Shown here piece by piece: positions 20,935 through 31,929 of a stretch of DNA of 64,000 bases. Source of the stretch: Colocasia esculenta. Taxonomy: Eukaryota; Streptophyta; Magnoliopsida; Alismatales; Araceae. The notes below the pieces were generated by a model, which had not been told where the DNA came from, ran no database searches, and saw only the letters and a program-made list of their open reading frames with translations. Position 1 is the first letter of the stretch. Each line of letters opens with the position of its first letter. The position numbers and the translations under genes were made by a program. The DNA lies in assembly GCA_014218235.1 (NCBI GenBank), contig CM024757.1:146829371-146893370 (forward strand). Direction: 5' to 3'.

Positions 20935-21475
20935 GCATCCGCTACTGAATTGGCTTTTCCCAGATGGTACTGGATGGAAAAATAAAAATCCTTCAAGTAC
21001 TCCAACCACCTCCTTTGCCTCATATTGAGTTTCTTTTGTGAGATAAGTATTTCAGACTTTTATGGTCTGAACACATCTTAAATTGTTCTCCATACAAATA
21101 ATGGTGCCAAATCCTTAAAGTAAATATCACGGCCGCCAAGTCCAAGTCATGCATTGGATAGTTGACTTCATGTGTCTGCAATTGTCTAGAGGCATAAGCC
21201 ACCACTTTGCCCAATTGCATAAGTACACACCCCAGTCCAATGCTTGAGGCATCCGCATATACTTTAAATTCTCCTCCTTCCATGGGTAGTGTAAGTACCG
21301 AGGCTATAGTCAAGTAGTCATTTAGAGTGCAGAAACTCTTCTCAGATTCATCTGTCCACACAAATGGGTTCTCCTTTCTAATCAATCTGGTCAGAGGCAC
21401 TACAATCTTGGAGAAGTCCTTGATAAACCTTCTATAATATCCTGTCAATCCCAGAAAACTTCGAATCTCTGACAC
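20935..21475 (-). pseudogene. Gypsy-2 RNase H
   Basis: The 151-residue open segment contains MSEIRSFLGLTGYYRRFIKD (the RT-RNase H connection), FKVYADASSIGLGCVLMQLG (first Asp), the HDLDLAAV block where most relatives have DLELAAV, and SDHKSLKYL. A one-base loss near 21040 changes the frame; the duplicate copy at 63338-63925 lacks this loss and reads through to VADALSRKP. The family cleaves RNA in RNA:DNA hybrids. The Glu-to-Asp change at a catalytic acid may weaken it. Confidence 0.85.
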
Positions 21476-21534
21476 ATTGATAGGCCTCTCCCATTTTATT
21501 ACTGCCTCAACCTTGGATGTTCTACATGTTCCTC

Positions 21535-22002
21535 TTAGGTCTTAGAATAGATTAAGATGTCATCAATAGACACCACCACAAACTCATCCAGATGTGGTCT
21601 ATATACCTCATTCATCAATTGCATGAAGGCCGCAAGGGAATTTGTCAGCCCAAAGGGCATGACAACAAATTCATAGTGCTCATACCAGCTTCTGAAGGAG
21701 GTCTTACGAATGTCTTCTTCTGAAATTCTCAGTTGATGGTAGATGGATCTAAGATTAATTTTAGAAAAATATTTGGCTCCAAAAATCTGGTCAAACAACT
21801 CATCAATCCTTGGTAGGGGGTACTTGTTCTTAATTGTGAGTTGATTCAGTTGCCTATAGTCAATACACAAACTCATAGATCCATCTTTCTTCTTGACAAA
21901 CAACACAGGTGCTCCCCAGGGAGAGGTGTTGGGTCTGATAAACCATTTTTCCAGTAGTTCCATTAACTGCTCTTTCAGCTCCTTTAGTTCTACTGGAGAC
22001 AT
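21535..22002 (-). pseudogene. Gypsy-2 reverse transcriptase, deleted thumb
   Basis: A 155-residue open segment with the full fingers/palm: FIRPNTSPWGAPVLFVKKKD, CIDYRQLNQLTIKNKYPLPR, FVVMPFGLTNSLAAF and VSIDDILIYS. The usual box is VFIDDILIYS, so the aromatic residue before IDD has become Ser. After YSKT the reading jumps within about 30 bp to the VEAVIKWERP segment, so roughly 100-150 bp encoding the RT thumb (the 'YAKF.KC.FW' and 'FLGHV' blocks) is missing. Both features point to a dead copy. Confidence 0.85.
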
Positions 22003-22287
22003 TCTGTAAGGGGCTCTAGAGACAAGAGCAGCTCCTCGAATTAATGGAATAGAGAAATTAACTTCTCTCTATGGGGGAATACCAAGCAGCTCATCTGAAA
22101 ACACGTCCAAAAAGTCTCTAACTACTTCAATGTCCTCAATTCTCACCTCCTCCTTTTCCATCATTGCTAAAGCAAGGAAGGCCACACATCCCTTCCTCAT
22201 CATTTATGGGCTTGGAGAGCAGAGATGAGAGACAAACGCATCGACTCTTAGTGCTTGAATACACCAACTTCGGGTATTCACTAAAAG

Positions 22288-22713
22288 TTACTCTACTCCT
22301 TCTACAGTCAACATAGCCTCATGTTGGGTTAGCCAATCCACCCCTAAAATCACATCATAATGTTCTATAGGCATGTACACTAAGTTTGTAGGTAAGTTTC
22401 TCCCTCCGATGTCCACATCAACAGAGGGAAAATGTTGGAAGAGTTGAGCTCTCTCTCTAAGAGGTGTGGTGATGAGAAATTCATAGGCTAGAGGTATAGG
22501 TTTTACAATAAGAGTCTCAGAAAATTCTTGTGATATAAATGAGTGTGTTGCCCCTGTGCCAAATAAAGTGAGGGTAAGTCTGGAAAGTACAGTAAGGGTA
22601 CCTTCCACTACTCCTCCTTCTTCTAAGGTTTCTGGCTTCATCACTGCTTGGAGGCGACCTTGTTTCCTCAATCCCCTCTGGCGCTTGTCTTGAGGTGCTT
22701 GCTCCTTCATCAT
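22288..22713 (-). pseudogene. Gypsy-2 aspartic protease with mutated active site
   Basis: The 141-residue segment shows TLFGTGATHSFISQEF, where the retropepsin active site would normally be FDTGATHSF: the catalytic Asp is Gly. The rest is well kept: VDVDIGGRNLPTNLVYM and the YDVILGVDWLTQHEAMLT block. It lies between the gag knuckle and RT. This single change should abolish proteolysis. Confidence 0.85.
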
Positions 22714-22739
22714 AGGACAATCAGAGATCTGGTGGTCTA

Positions 22740-22858
22740 GACTCCCACATCGTAGACATTTGCCCTATGCTCTGCAACATTGCTCAGATTGGTGTCCCTT
22801 CTTGCCACAATGCTTGCATCCTTCAAACTGAGCCACTGTTAGTTGTGCAATAGTCACC
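22740..22858 (-). pseudogene. Gypsy-2 gag, nucleocapsid end
   Basis: The minus strand encodes VAQFEGCKHCGKKGHQSEQC, a CX2CX4HX4C zinc knuckle that binds RNA in Gag. Upstream coding is cut at 22859 by the CTTGG target duplication of a solo LTR; the rest of gag is at 25173-25888. A second Cys-rich remnant is seen near 22745 (CLRCGSLDHQISDCP in broken frame). Confidence 0.8.
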
Positions 22859-22904
22859 CTTGGTGTAAGACCCAGCCCCCTTGGGCCCTGTGGCCCGTCC
22901 TCAG

Positions 22905-23060
22905 GGTTGCGACATGCTCTCTGGTCGCGACGCGGTCGCGACAGGGAGGCCATCGCGACAAGGTTCGGGTCGTGGCGACCAGGGCTATCGCGTTCTAGTC
23001 GCGACGGTATGGCTGTCGCATTATGGTCGCAACATCCGATGGCATCGTGACGGCCCTTTT
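22905..23060. repeat. GTCGCGAC motif cluster in solo LTR
   Basis: Repeated GTCGCGAC, GGTTGCGAC, CATCGCGAC and TCGTGACGG words, many of them self-complementary and all CpG-rich. A second cluster lies at about 23745-23925 in the same LTR. Confidence 0.75.
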
Positions 23061-23744
23061 AACAGATGTGACCGGTGTCCTTTCTGTCAGAACGGCTCTG
23101 TTGGGTGTTAGGCACACGCGCATGAACGCAACGTGGGCACCCATCGCGATCCCTTTCCCAGTCTTTGAGGTTTGACCTACTTTTTGGGGTCCCGACAGAG
23201 GCGACCGTTCCGTAGCGTTCTGGGGGTCGTCGGGGTTTAAAACCCAAGGCCGCGCCCCATTTCCCCCTCTCGCCCTCTTAGCTCTCTTTCTCCCCTCTCC
23301 CTCCCTCTCATGTTTCCCTTGCAGATTCTTGGTGGATCTCGGTGTTTGAGGAGCTCGTGCTGAGGTGGTGTCGTCCCGCTCGTGCAGGGGACATGTTCGT
23401 GCCGTTTGGAGCGAGGGGAGGCGTCCTTTCCTACGAGAAGGCCCTCACGGGTTTGTTCTTCGCGTAGGGTAGGGACTCTTGATCCTCTGCCCTAAGCATG
23501 CTCCCTTCCCCTCTAAAGCATGGTCTCTCTGGGGTTTGGGGTTTGGGAGTGTGAGAACTCCATGCTCGAGGTTGAATGAGGGTTCCCTTCGAGTGTAGAT
23601 CCATGTTTGTAGGGTTTTAAGGGGGTTTGGATATGCTTACTAGCTTTCTAGCACGTTGAGCATGATCCCCTCCCCCCTGTGTGGTTGTTGCCCCGGTTTT
23701 GGGGTGGTTCTCGAAGGGGTTGCTCCGGAACCCCCTCTGTCTGA

Positions 23745-23925
23745 GAACGCGACGACCGTAGAGGTCGCAATCTGGTCGTGACGGCCTGGCCGGTCACGAC
23801 GAGATCGCGATGCTCTTGTGTGTCGCGAACCCGATCACGATGGCTCGGGCCGTCGCGACGGGATCGCGACAGGGTCGAGCGTCGCGACTAGGTCGCGACG
23901 GCCCGATGCGTCGCTACCTTAGCCA
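23745..23925. repeat. Second GTCGCGAC/GATCGCGA cluster in solo LTR
   Basis: About ten GTCGCGAC-, GTCACGAC- or GATCGCGA-type words in 180 bp, separated by CGGCC/GGGC spacers. Confidence 0.75.
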
Positions 23926-25172
23926 TGAGACAGTTCTGATCTTTGCCATTTCCACTTCTCTTGCTATACCCGTGGCACCTGTGCTAGTCCCTAGTGCGGT
24001 CTACACTAGTCTTCCGCCCGGTGCTCGCACTTGAGGGCTTGTCCCGTGTGAGAGGTTGTTACCGTTGTCTGGGACCCCCATCCTCGGGAGCCTGTTGAGG
24101 GAGTACTCCGGGCTATGAGTGTGCTCGAGTTGGTAGCCACCAGGCGGACTCTAGAGCTTAGGGGAAAACGGTGGTTAGGACAGTGGCGTGAGTCGCTTAT
24201 AGAGATCTCGTGGTTAACAGTGGTTAGGACAGTGGCGTTGAGTCACTTTTAGAGATCTCGTGGTGGACTGGGACGCCGAGGTCTATTTTCGGAGTTCTTG
24301 TCGGCGCAGTCCAGCTAGTCCTTTTCTCACTGCCTCGCTCATTGCAGCCCCGGAACCGCTTAGAGAGGCCAGGCGTGGGACCGTAGTCTGGCCAGACTGC
24401 GGCGGTTACTGTTGTGTTACTTGTGTCCTACTCGCTCTGACGAGACGTGAGGGGTCAGGACCCGGGTTGAGGATAAGACGTCGGTGGATGTACCTGACCT
24501 TGACTAGTGGTAGTGCTTTCCGTAGAGTGTTCCTTGTCTAGGCGGAGTTCTCTCCGTTGTGTTACTCGCCGTGTGGTGGTCACGACGAGCAGTCGTACGG
24601 AGTTTCTGACCGTGTGTACTTCCGTACCGTGCTAGTTGTAGTTTTGCTTCCGCACTTCCGTTCGTAGGTAGAAGATATAAATTGTTGTCATTCATTTCAT
24701 ATTTATATTCTCCTGTCTGTTTAGAGCCAGTAGGAGATTGGTAGTCCCTACTGAGCTTCTGTTGTGAAGCTCATCCCTCCTTTTCCCAGGTGAGACTTCT
24801 TAGCAGCAGCGGTAGGGCGCGCGTCGGGCGGAGGAGATGGGACAGTAGTCAGAGTCCCCATAGCTAGCAGTGGCTCCCCTTTTTCAGTGTACGTCACCCT
24901 CGGGGAATGCCCCTAGGGGACTTGTTCTTCCCCTGCTTTTACTTGTACTAGCTGTGTGTGCTGGGACTGTACTTAGAGTGGTACGCGGTGGTCTCACTCT
25001 CTTTTCTGTTTCTGCACATACACTTCTAGATTAGTAGTTGACATTACTTTCGTTACATATCCTGTTAGACGTAGATTATAGCCCTTCTGGGTCCTGAATC
25101 CGTGGGCGGCGATTGCGAAAATTGGGTCCTCGGCGTGGGCCGAGGGTCGGGTTCTCGGGTTGTTACACTTGG

Positions 25173-25888
25173 CTTCTTAGCTGATTGAATAGCTGGGCCT
25201 TTTTCCCAGTATTTGTTGCAATCTCCCTCTAGTTGGGGTTTGTCCCTTCTTGAAGGATGTTCCCTTAATTCTCTCAGCAGTCTCCATGGCATCCTCAAGT
25301 AGTTAGGCCTTCCTCACCACATCTGCATAGACTTGGATGTCCATCAGCACCAGTTGAGTGATGAACTGGGGCCTCAGGCATTAAGAAATCTTTTAGACTT
25401 CATATTTTCAGTCCCAACTAGATGAGTCGCATACCGAGGCAGCCATGAAAATTGTAAATCATACTCGGCTACAGTTAGTCCCCTCTGCTTCAGTGTTGTG
25501 GAGCTCACTAGCCCTATGATTCCCCACCTTGGGCAGTTTGGAGAATTGCTTGAGTCAAACCTCGAAGTGTTGTTGTAGTGTCATCATATGTGCCCATTCA
25601 GCAACCATATTTTTTTTTTTGCGTTGTAGCCTAGTGGCATCCGCCACTGGGTAATCTCAGCGCCACCCCTCCCTAATGTCCAACCCGCCTATGGTGGGGA
25701 CGCATTCAGCAACCATAGAAACAACTTGTTCTTCAAAAAGACAAGGGCCAATAGGGAATGGTTGTTACACATAACATTCTTGACTCGTAGTTCTACCCAT
25801 ATCACTTGGTATCGATCACCATATCTAATAGCAACTCTAGACGGGTGAAAATTAAGGCTTTCCTTAAACAATCCTAGGGTCTAAGGAG
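25173..25888 (-). pseudogene. Gypsy-2 gag, N-terminal and core part
   Basis: The minus strand in pieces encodes the gag core: LRPQFITQLVLMDIQVYADV, then LEDAMETAERI near 25260-25290, preceded by KQFSKLPKVGN and VAEWAHMMTLQQHFEV blocks. A 93-bp retroposon (25610-25702) interrupts it, with its 15-bp target duplication. Stops and shifts occur throughout. The 5' boundary with the PBS is at 25888-25905. The presumed start codon is not certain. Confidence 0.7.
25610..25702 (-). mobile_element. Very short poly(A) retroposon (SINE or 5'-truncated LINE tail)
   Basis: A 93-bp insert is flanked by the perfect 15-bp direct repeat CATTCAGCAACCATA (25595-25609 and 25703-25717). On the plus strand it starts with 11 T, so on the minus strand it ends in poly(A). 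Poly(A) plus a long variable TSD is the signature of LINE-machinery retroposition. The plus strand next to the T run reads TAGCCTAGTGGCAT, similar to a tRNA A box, but that would be in the wrong orientation relative to the tail. Family unknown. Confidence 0.85.
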
Positions 25889-25893
25889 CCGAA

Positions 25894-25905
25894 GCTCTGA
25901 TACCA
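25894..25905 (-). other. Gypsy-2 primer-binding site (initiator tRNA-Met type)
   Basis: The minus strand reads TGGTATCAGAGC four bases inside the LTR end (LTR plus-strand edge TGTCACGCCCC at 25910). It fixes the boundary between the Gypsy-2 5' LTR and its internal region. Confidence 0.88.
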
Positions 25906-26039
25906 CCTCTGTCACGCCCCCGAAATTTGCCCAAGAAACTTTTATGGGAATAATTGGGGCACGACATACAAATCAAATGGGTGCACAAGTCCCTTAATCT
26001 AGTTCGGAAGAGAGAGGAGTTGAAATTTTTGACAACATT

Positions 26040-26160
26040 GGTCGACAGACAACCCCCGGATGTCGACAGCCCAGAGCAAGTGTGACACATAGCTCAAAGG
26101 GTGTCGATAGAAGTGTGCAGGTGTCGAAAGATTGCTATAAGAGTGTCGACAGACTGGAGT
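26040..26160. repeat. GTCGACAG motif cluster in Gypsy-2 LTR
   Basis: GGTCGACAGACA, TGTCGACAGCC, TGTCGATAGA, TGTCGAAAG and TGTCGACAGACT follow each other at uneven spacing. Related TGTCGACAGA/TGTCGATAGA words return at 28148-28290. The core GTCGAC is a palindrome. Confidence 0.7.
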
Positions 26161-27379
26161 CTATATGATAATCTAAGAGAGGCATTACAGTAGTATAATT
26201 ACAAGTAGAAAGGGTCCCCTTAGGGCCCATGACTTCACAACAAAAGGGTGGTTCCAAAACAAAAAGGGGCCATCTATCAAGACATCTTTACAGAAGACTA
26301 CACAGAGTGCTCTCTTCACTCTTGCCACATCTCATCAATCTCCACAAGCTCACCTTCACCACCTGAAAACATTAAGGAATTTAATGAGCTTATGCTTAGT
26401 AGGATTCATAACTCAGGTGCAGGCAAATGTATAAATGATTAATGTCTTAAGGGCCAGGTGAAGTGTGGCCAAGGCCAGTCAAAGTTGGCCTTAAGGGCTA
26501 GTCGAAGTGTGGCCAAGGGCCATTCAAAGCTGGCCAAATCCAGTTGAAGTTGGCCAAATGCCAGTCGAAGTTCAGCCTAAACAAGTGGATCCGGTTCTAG
26601 GATAAAACTAGTAGACAAATCCTCATCCAGATTTTCAGCAAGGGAGTTGTTGGGACCTTTAAAGGGGAGAATCTCAAACCTCAGTTCAAACTAAACAATT
26701 TGGGTGACATATGTCATGGTAGTCAAGGGAGATTTCTTACAATAAAGTGAGGATCCATGGAACATTTGATGTTGGGATCCTTGGACAATAGCCCCATCCA
26801 ACACTCTAGGAGTAGGAAAAATTAAACCATGGAGTGTGCAAGGAAACTCTTCATGGTATGAGGGTCTAGGATATTCTCATACCAACCCTTGACTGGATAG
26901 AAAAGGGAAGAAGAACCAGGAGAACCTTCAAGATAAAATTAAAAGATCTTTTTTTAAGCATGAAAATATTAGGTTTGTGCCCAAGAAGACCTACCTTAAT
27001 CACTCTAAACTTCTGCTTCTTCGTCAAACCACGTAGAAACTATGGATGAGCTCCAAGGTTTCCAAGCTTCAGCATTAGCCACTACTCTTGAGGACTTCTT
27101 CCACTAGCTCTAAGCTTCCTCTTCCCACGACCAGTGGGGTTAGAAGGGAGTGTGGGTGGTTTTAAGGGTCTCATCAGACCAGGATAGATGGGTCCCCATG
27201 TTCATAGTACAGTAGGTGGGATTTGTTAAAGTTCCACCATACCATTGGCCATTAGGTCCATGACTTTAATAGTACGGAAGATTGCCTTCTGTTTTGGGAA
27301 AAGGAAAGTCATAGTGGGGACCACTTGTGGCCCAGGTCTGAATCCCATCAGACCAATCACTAGGAGGTCTAAGTGGGGC

Positions 27380-27780
27380 TGCATCGATTGGAGAAGAACT
27401 TTACATCGATTGGCATGGAAAAAGCCATCATTTGGCAATATCAGACAATCAATTGGTGAACAAAAAAGTAATCGATTGGTGTTAAAGTGACAATCGATTG
27501 GTGTTCAAGGGGCAATCAATTGGTGTCCAAAAGGCAATCGATTGGTGTTAAAGAGACAATGGATTGGTGATCTAAAGACAATCGATTGGTGAACAAAAAG
27601 GCAATCTATTGGTGACCAAAAAGGCAATCGATTGGCATTAAAGAGACAATCGCTTGGTGTTAAAGGGGCAATCGATCGGTGACCAAAAGGCAATCGATTG
27701 GTGAAGAACTATCGATTGGTCATAAAAAAAAAAAATCATTGGTTGGTGAATAGATCTATCTTTCGATTGGTGATCAATTT
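27380..27780. repeat. CAATCGATTGGTG short tandem repeat array
   Basis: About a dozen degenerate units of roughly 23-30 bp, each built as CAATCGATTGGTG plus a variable RTTAAAGRGA or ACCAAAAAGG spacer. The core ATCGAT is palindromic and CAATCGATTG is a 10-bp palindrome. The array is in the probable Gypsy-2 LTR and is non-coding. Confidence 0.85.
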
Positions 27781-28539
27781 AATGATTGATTCTTTATTGC
27801 TTTATGTCTTTCTTTCAACTAAAGTTGAAGCCATTCTGATTGGCCTTATAAGCCGACAAAACACCCATTAGCGTTTAAAGGCTTTTAATTGGGGGACAGA
27901 AGTTCAAAACTTCTGAATGATGACCTACACCTTCTAATTGTAGATCAAGTTTCAGAAATTATTGGTTGGGAACCACTCTTTACCAAGTGGTCCAATAGTT
28001 TGGCCAACAGCCTTGCGAGTGATCTTGGGTAATTAATGTGTTGAGAAGGGCTCAATCGGGGAACCATCACTTCTAATGATGTTTACTAAGGTTGATGGTG
28101 TCAGATCTTGGGTCAAACCCTTGCTTTTTTTTTGGTTCATGTATACGTGTGTCTGTCGATAGACTCCATATTGGTTGTCGACAGATGGGAGATTGGACAA
28201 TGAAGCAAGCTTCTGGGAGAAGGTTTGGCATAGTAGCTGTCGGTAGATCCATCAGGACTTGTCGACATATGAAGCTATCTGTCGACAGACACAACAACAC
28301 TTGTGACCGATCTAGTTATTTTTCAAGAACAAAGGTTCCTGTGATCATGTATTTGGCATGTTAATTGAACTCCTAGTTTAGTCTTCAAATGGGTTATTTT
28401 GCCAATAGTTTCCCCTATTATTTGAGCCATATAAAATTATGGTCTACCATCTATCACATTTGTCATAATTTACAAAATTCTAGGTTGCTACAGGAAAATC
28501 AAACGAGACCCACAAAATGATTCTTGTGAGACAAACCAA

Positions 28540-28985
28540 ATGAGCCTTTAGACATATAAGATAGTAAGTTGAGAAAATGGGTCTTCTGAACAAACCCTAT
28601 TGATCTTTTGGAAAATAAGTCTTATGAATAAGACTCTATCGAATATTCCTAAATGAGTCTTATGAATAAGACTCTATCAGGTATTTCTTATCGAGTCTTA
28701 TGAAATAGACTTAAAACGAATCTTTTGCATCAAGTCCTATGAAATAGACTCAAACCGAGTCTTATGAACATACTCAAAATAAGCCTTAAAAAAAAAAAAA
28801 AATAAAAGTTAAAAGACTCTATTAAGTCTTTCAAAATGAGCTTTTGAATAGACTCCCTGAAATGAGTATTTTGAATAGGCCTTATGTGTCTTTCAGAATG
28901 AGCATTTCAAAATAACTCTTTTGAACACTTTGTTAAGTCATTCAAAATGAGTCTTATGAATGGACCCTATTAAGTTTTCCAAAAT
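28540..28985. repeat. GAGTCTTATGAATAGACT degenerate repeat array
   Basis: Repeated GAGTCTTATGAA and AAGACTCTAT words with spacers of about 20-40 bp over 450 bp, ending in a poly(A)-rich stretch near 28790. Many copies can pair (AGTCTTAT...ATAAGACT). Non-coding. Confidence 0.7.
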
Positions 28986-31145
28986 GTGTTTTTGGGATAT
29001 CAACGGCTCATTTTCTAAAAGATTTTTCACCTTTAGGTTTAAAATGTCCATTTAAAAAAAGCTAAAGGTTTGATTTGGAGCCTTAAACAATCAAGTTTAC
29101 TGCTAAAAACCCTAAAAGACTTCCAATCAATGGCTCCTACCTCCCATCATGCAAGGGGAGGATTCCTGCCAAAGGAAATCATACAACCAATGAAGGGTTG
29201 TTCTCCATATGAACACTTGTACCATGCACCTACTAAAGTGAACTAGAGATAATAGGAAATGTCCCACCCTAGAAACGACCTACTTCTATACCTACCACCT
29301 AGAGCTGTAGGCCAATGAGAACAACTTTAAGTGGAATGTTCTGAAGCTGTGCTCACCTACCCTAAAATTGTGAGCCAATGGGAGTAGATCAGACTGGATG
29401 TTTCCTAATTCCCACATCTGCCAAAAGCACCCAGTGCCCAATAGGAAGTGTATCAAGCCTGGGCGACCTACCCTTGTACCCACCGACTAGAGTTGCAAGC
29501 TAATAACGGTGATTTGCTCTAGGTCCTTGCCTGAAATCGATCCTGTTAAAGGGGTCATGAGCCAAGGAGAATGTTTCTTAGTGGGATAGCTCTAAAGCCA
29601 AACCTGCAAAAGAAGACTCAGGCCAATGGCTCGAGGGTTTCCATTGTACTACTTCAGGCCACATCGGACTCTACTTTCCCATGTTCTCCTCTAGAAAACC
29701 CTTGAGACCAGAACCCTTCAAGCTCAATTGGAGGTGAAAGATTGTGGGACTTGGACGAGACTCTTCCTAGTTTCACTCTTAGCAAGGTAAGAAGAAACAT
29801 TCTTCAGTCCATCATACTCAACTCACTAGAGTAGTCCTGATCATTTTGGTTCTTCTAAGGTTGGTCCATCTCTAGGAACGTTAGAGCTAGAATCTAGGAG
29901 CATGTGCGCTATAGGAGAGCTTGGATTGTAAAAGGCTTTGAGATCATCTTTAAAGATAGGGATGCTCAGCAAGCATAAATCTAACCATCATACATTTTAT
30001 TTTTTCTTTTGTATTTGTCATTGTGTTGATATTGAGTTATGGAATAATGAGGATCGTGGTCAACCCAGAACGTAGGGTGTTAAGGGTAGAAGGGTTGCAC
30101 TGGAGCTATCTTCTACTAGACACAACCTCTTTTCTCTCAAGCTCACTGTCAAAACAAGTGGTAAATAGGTCGAATGTGCATGTATGACCTAACTAAGGAC
30201 ATGCTAAAATGGTAATCCATGTCTGAGTAATGTACGCCTTAACTTGCTAAATGCTTCTATCTCTTTGTTTGACAGTCCTTCAACATCTTGTGGATATTGA
30301 CCTTTGATTTTGAAACTTCCACTAGCCTACTCAAGCTTGTCATGGAGAAGTGTAGTGGCTACCTACCTAACTCATCGAGTGTTTTATATGGATTGAGTGG
30401 TTTATGATGATCGCTAGAGAGGTGTTTAGAACTGCATGCCTTGCCAAACGAACCCCCGATCTCTCAGTGTTTTTGCTTGATTTGCACCTATAGGTAAGCT
30501 CATTCATTCTGAAAGGGACATCTAAACTTTTATTTCCAGAACTCCATTTATCTTAGCTTATGTTTGGACTTCATGCATGATCTTTTATTGTTCATATGTC
30601 TTGTCTACATGAGTCAGTTCTTGAAACTCTATTTGGCCTATATGCATGTGAATGGAATTATCATGGAATGCTATTTGGGACTTTGGTCCACCAAACCCAC
30701 TACTATTTGTGTAAAATAAGGTCTGGTCTTGCCCTGGGAGGAGTGCCCAAAATAATCAATTCAACAATGGTAATATGGACATGAGGTGTGGCATTGCACT
30801 AGTATGATATGTTTGATTTGTGTGTCCTGATAAATGCCAGAATGAATATGTGATATCTCTGTGATATGTTATTTGAATAAGATCTGAAAATGGCCATTAT
30901 GTTACATGAGCATAAAATTTCCTATGTTTTGATATATACATTTGATCTTGATATGTCCGTTTAAAAATAGATCAAATCTATGCTTGGTAATAGCAATCTT
31001 GTGCTACCATTCCTGTTGTTCAACATTCACTACATGACCTCACATGTGCCTGAAAGAGCTTTAGTGTGATTTAGTCGTCTATTTGAGCTATATGGTCTGT
31101 GCTAATGATCAGTCCTATAGCTTGATCTAAATTTATCCTTCTTTA
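28986..31145. other. Non-coding stretch of the probable Gypsy-2 LTR
   Basis: No long or domain-bearing ORF on either strand. Around 29230-29520 there are three to four loosely similar units with CTACC...CTAGAG..GTAGGCCAATGAGA words. Nothing else is recognised. Confidence 0.45.
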
Positions 31146-31161
31146 CACTACAAGAAAAAGC
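31146..31161. repeat. CACTA left terminal inverted repeat
   Basis: CACTACAAGAAAAAGC, preceded by the TSD TTA. It pairs with 41020-41035. Confidence 0.95.
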
Positions 31162-31169
31162 AAAATAGT

Positions 31170-31575
31170 GACCGACAAGTTCGGTCTCTATTCGGTCTCT
31201 GTTCGGTCGCTGTTAGCATCTGCGATCGAACAGCCACCAAATTGTGACCGAACATATCGGTCGCTATATATGGGTCGCTAGACACGACGACCGATTATAG
31301 TCAGTCGCAGAATCCATCTCTGATAGCGACCAGAATAGGTCGGTCGCAAGGTTGTTCGCAAGTAGAGACCTCCAGGCGTGGTCGCAGGACGGTCGCCCAC
31401 AGCGACCGAACATTGGTCGCTGTTTCGGTCGCTGATAGAGACCGATTCTTTTGGTCGCTCGATCGGTCGCGAATATAGAGACCGACATAGCGACCAAACA
31501 TGATCCGTCGCTATGTGTGTAGTGACCAACTTCATAGACCGAGCAGCGACGGATCTTTTTCTGTCGTTGATCAGT
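31170..31575. repeat. CACTA left subterminal repeats
   Basis: Many copies in both orientations of TCGGTCGC/GCGACCGA and degenerate TCGGTCTC or TGGTCGCT words over about 400 bp. In En/Spm such subterminal repeats bind the TNPA-type protein; that role is assumed here by analogy. All open frames in this stretch are by-products of the repeats. Confidence 0.85.
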
Positions 31576-31929
31576 CGCTAATTTTACGATATTTTTTTAT
31601 AAATTCACATAAACGACTATAAATCACCTGATAAATAACAATATCATAAAACCACGATAAATCAACTACGCAAATCACAATCTCCACGAACCTCAAATTC
31701 ATCACATACAAACAACACACAAACTACATACATCCATAATAAAATGACAACATGCACACAACTAAAATGAAATCAAATCCTCCGCATATGTGTCATCCTG
31801 GTCATCGTCTCATCCAACATCTCGTGACGGATGATCCTGTATATCATTTAAAAAAATTAAAATCAAATACTTAATAAAGAAATCAATTTTTCTTGAAAAT
31901 TAAAAGCAAGATGTTTTTCATTTAACTGA

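Larger units (their letters stand above)
22864..25167 (+). mobile_element. Solo LTR of a chromovirus-type gypsy element
   Basis: A 2304-bp unit that starts TGTAAGACCC and ends GGTTGTTACA (TG...CA), flanked by the 5-bp direct repeat CTTGG (22859-22863 and 25168-25172). It has no gag/pol, PBS or polypurine tract, so it is what remains after recombination between two LTRs. Near its right end it has CCCTACTGAG...GTGAAGCTCA and GGGGAATGCCCC, words also present at matching places in the Gypsy-3/4 LTRs, so I infer the same broad lineage. GC content is clearly higher than in its neighbours. Confidence 0.85.

Noticed and set aside
24260..24541. A 93-residue ORF in the solo LTR
   Set aside because: LTR sequence, no start context or domain, and open by GC-rich composition.
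25620..25640. tRNA gene or tRNA-derived SINE head (A-box-like TAGCCTAGTGGCAT)
   Set aside because: There is no B box or cloverleaf, and the word is on the strand opposite to the poly(A) tail. It is kept only as a remark.
27380..27780. CRISPR-like pattern of short repeats with spacers
   Set aside because: Units are degenerate, spacers are short and themselves repetitive, there are no cas genes, and the context is a plant LTR. The same applies to 43440-43900 and 8560-9310.
31264..31535. Overlapping minus-strand ORFs of 66-85 residues
   Set aside because: They are made from CACTA subterminal repeats (TCGGTCGC) and are open in three frames.
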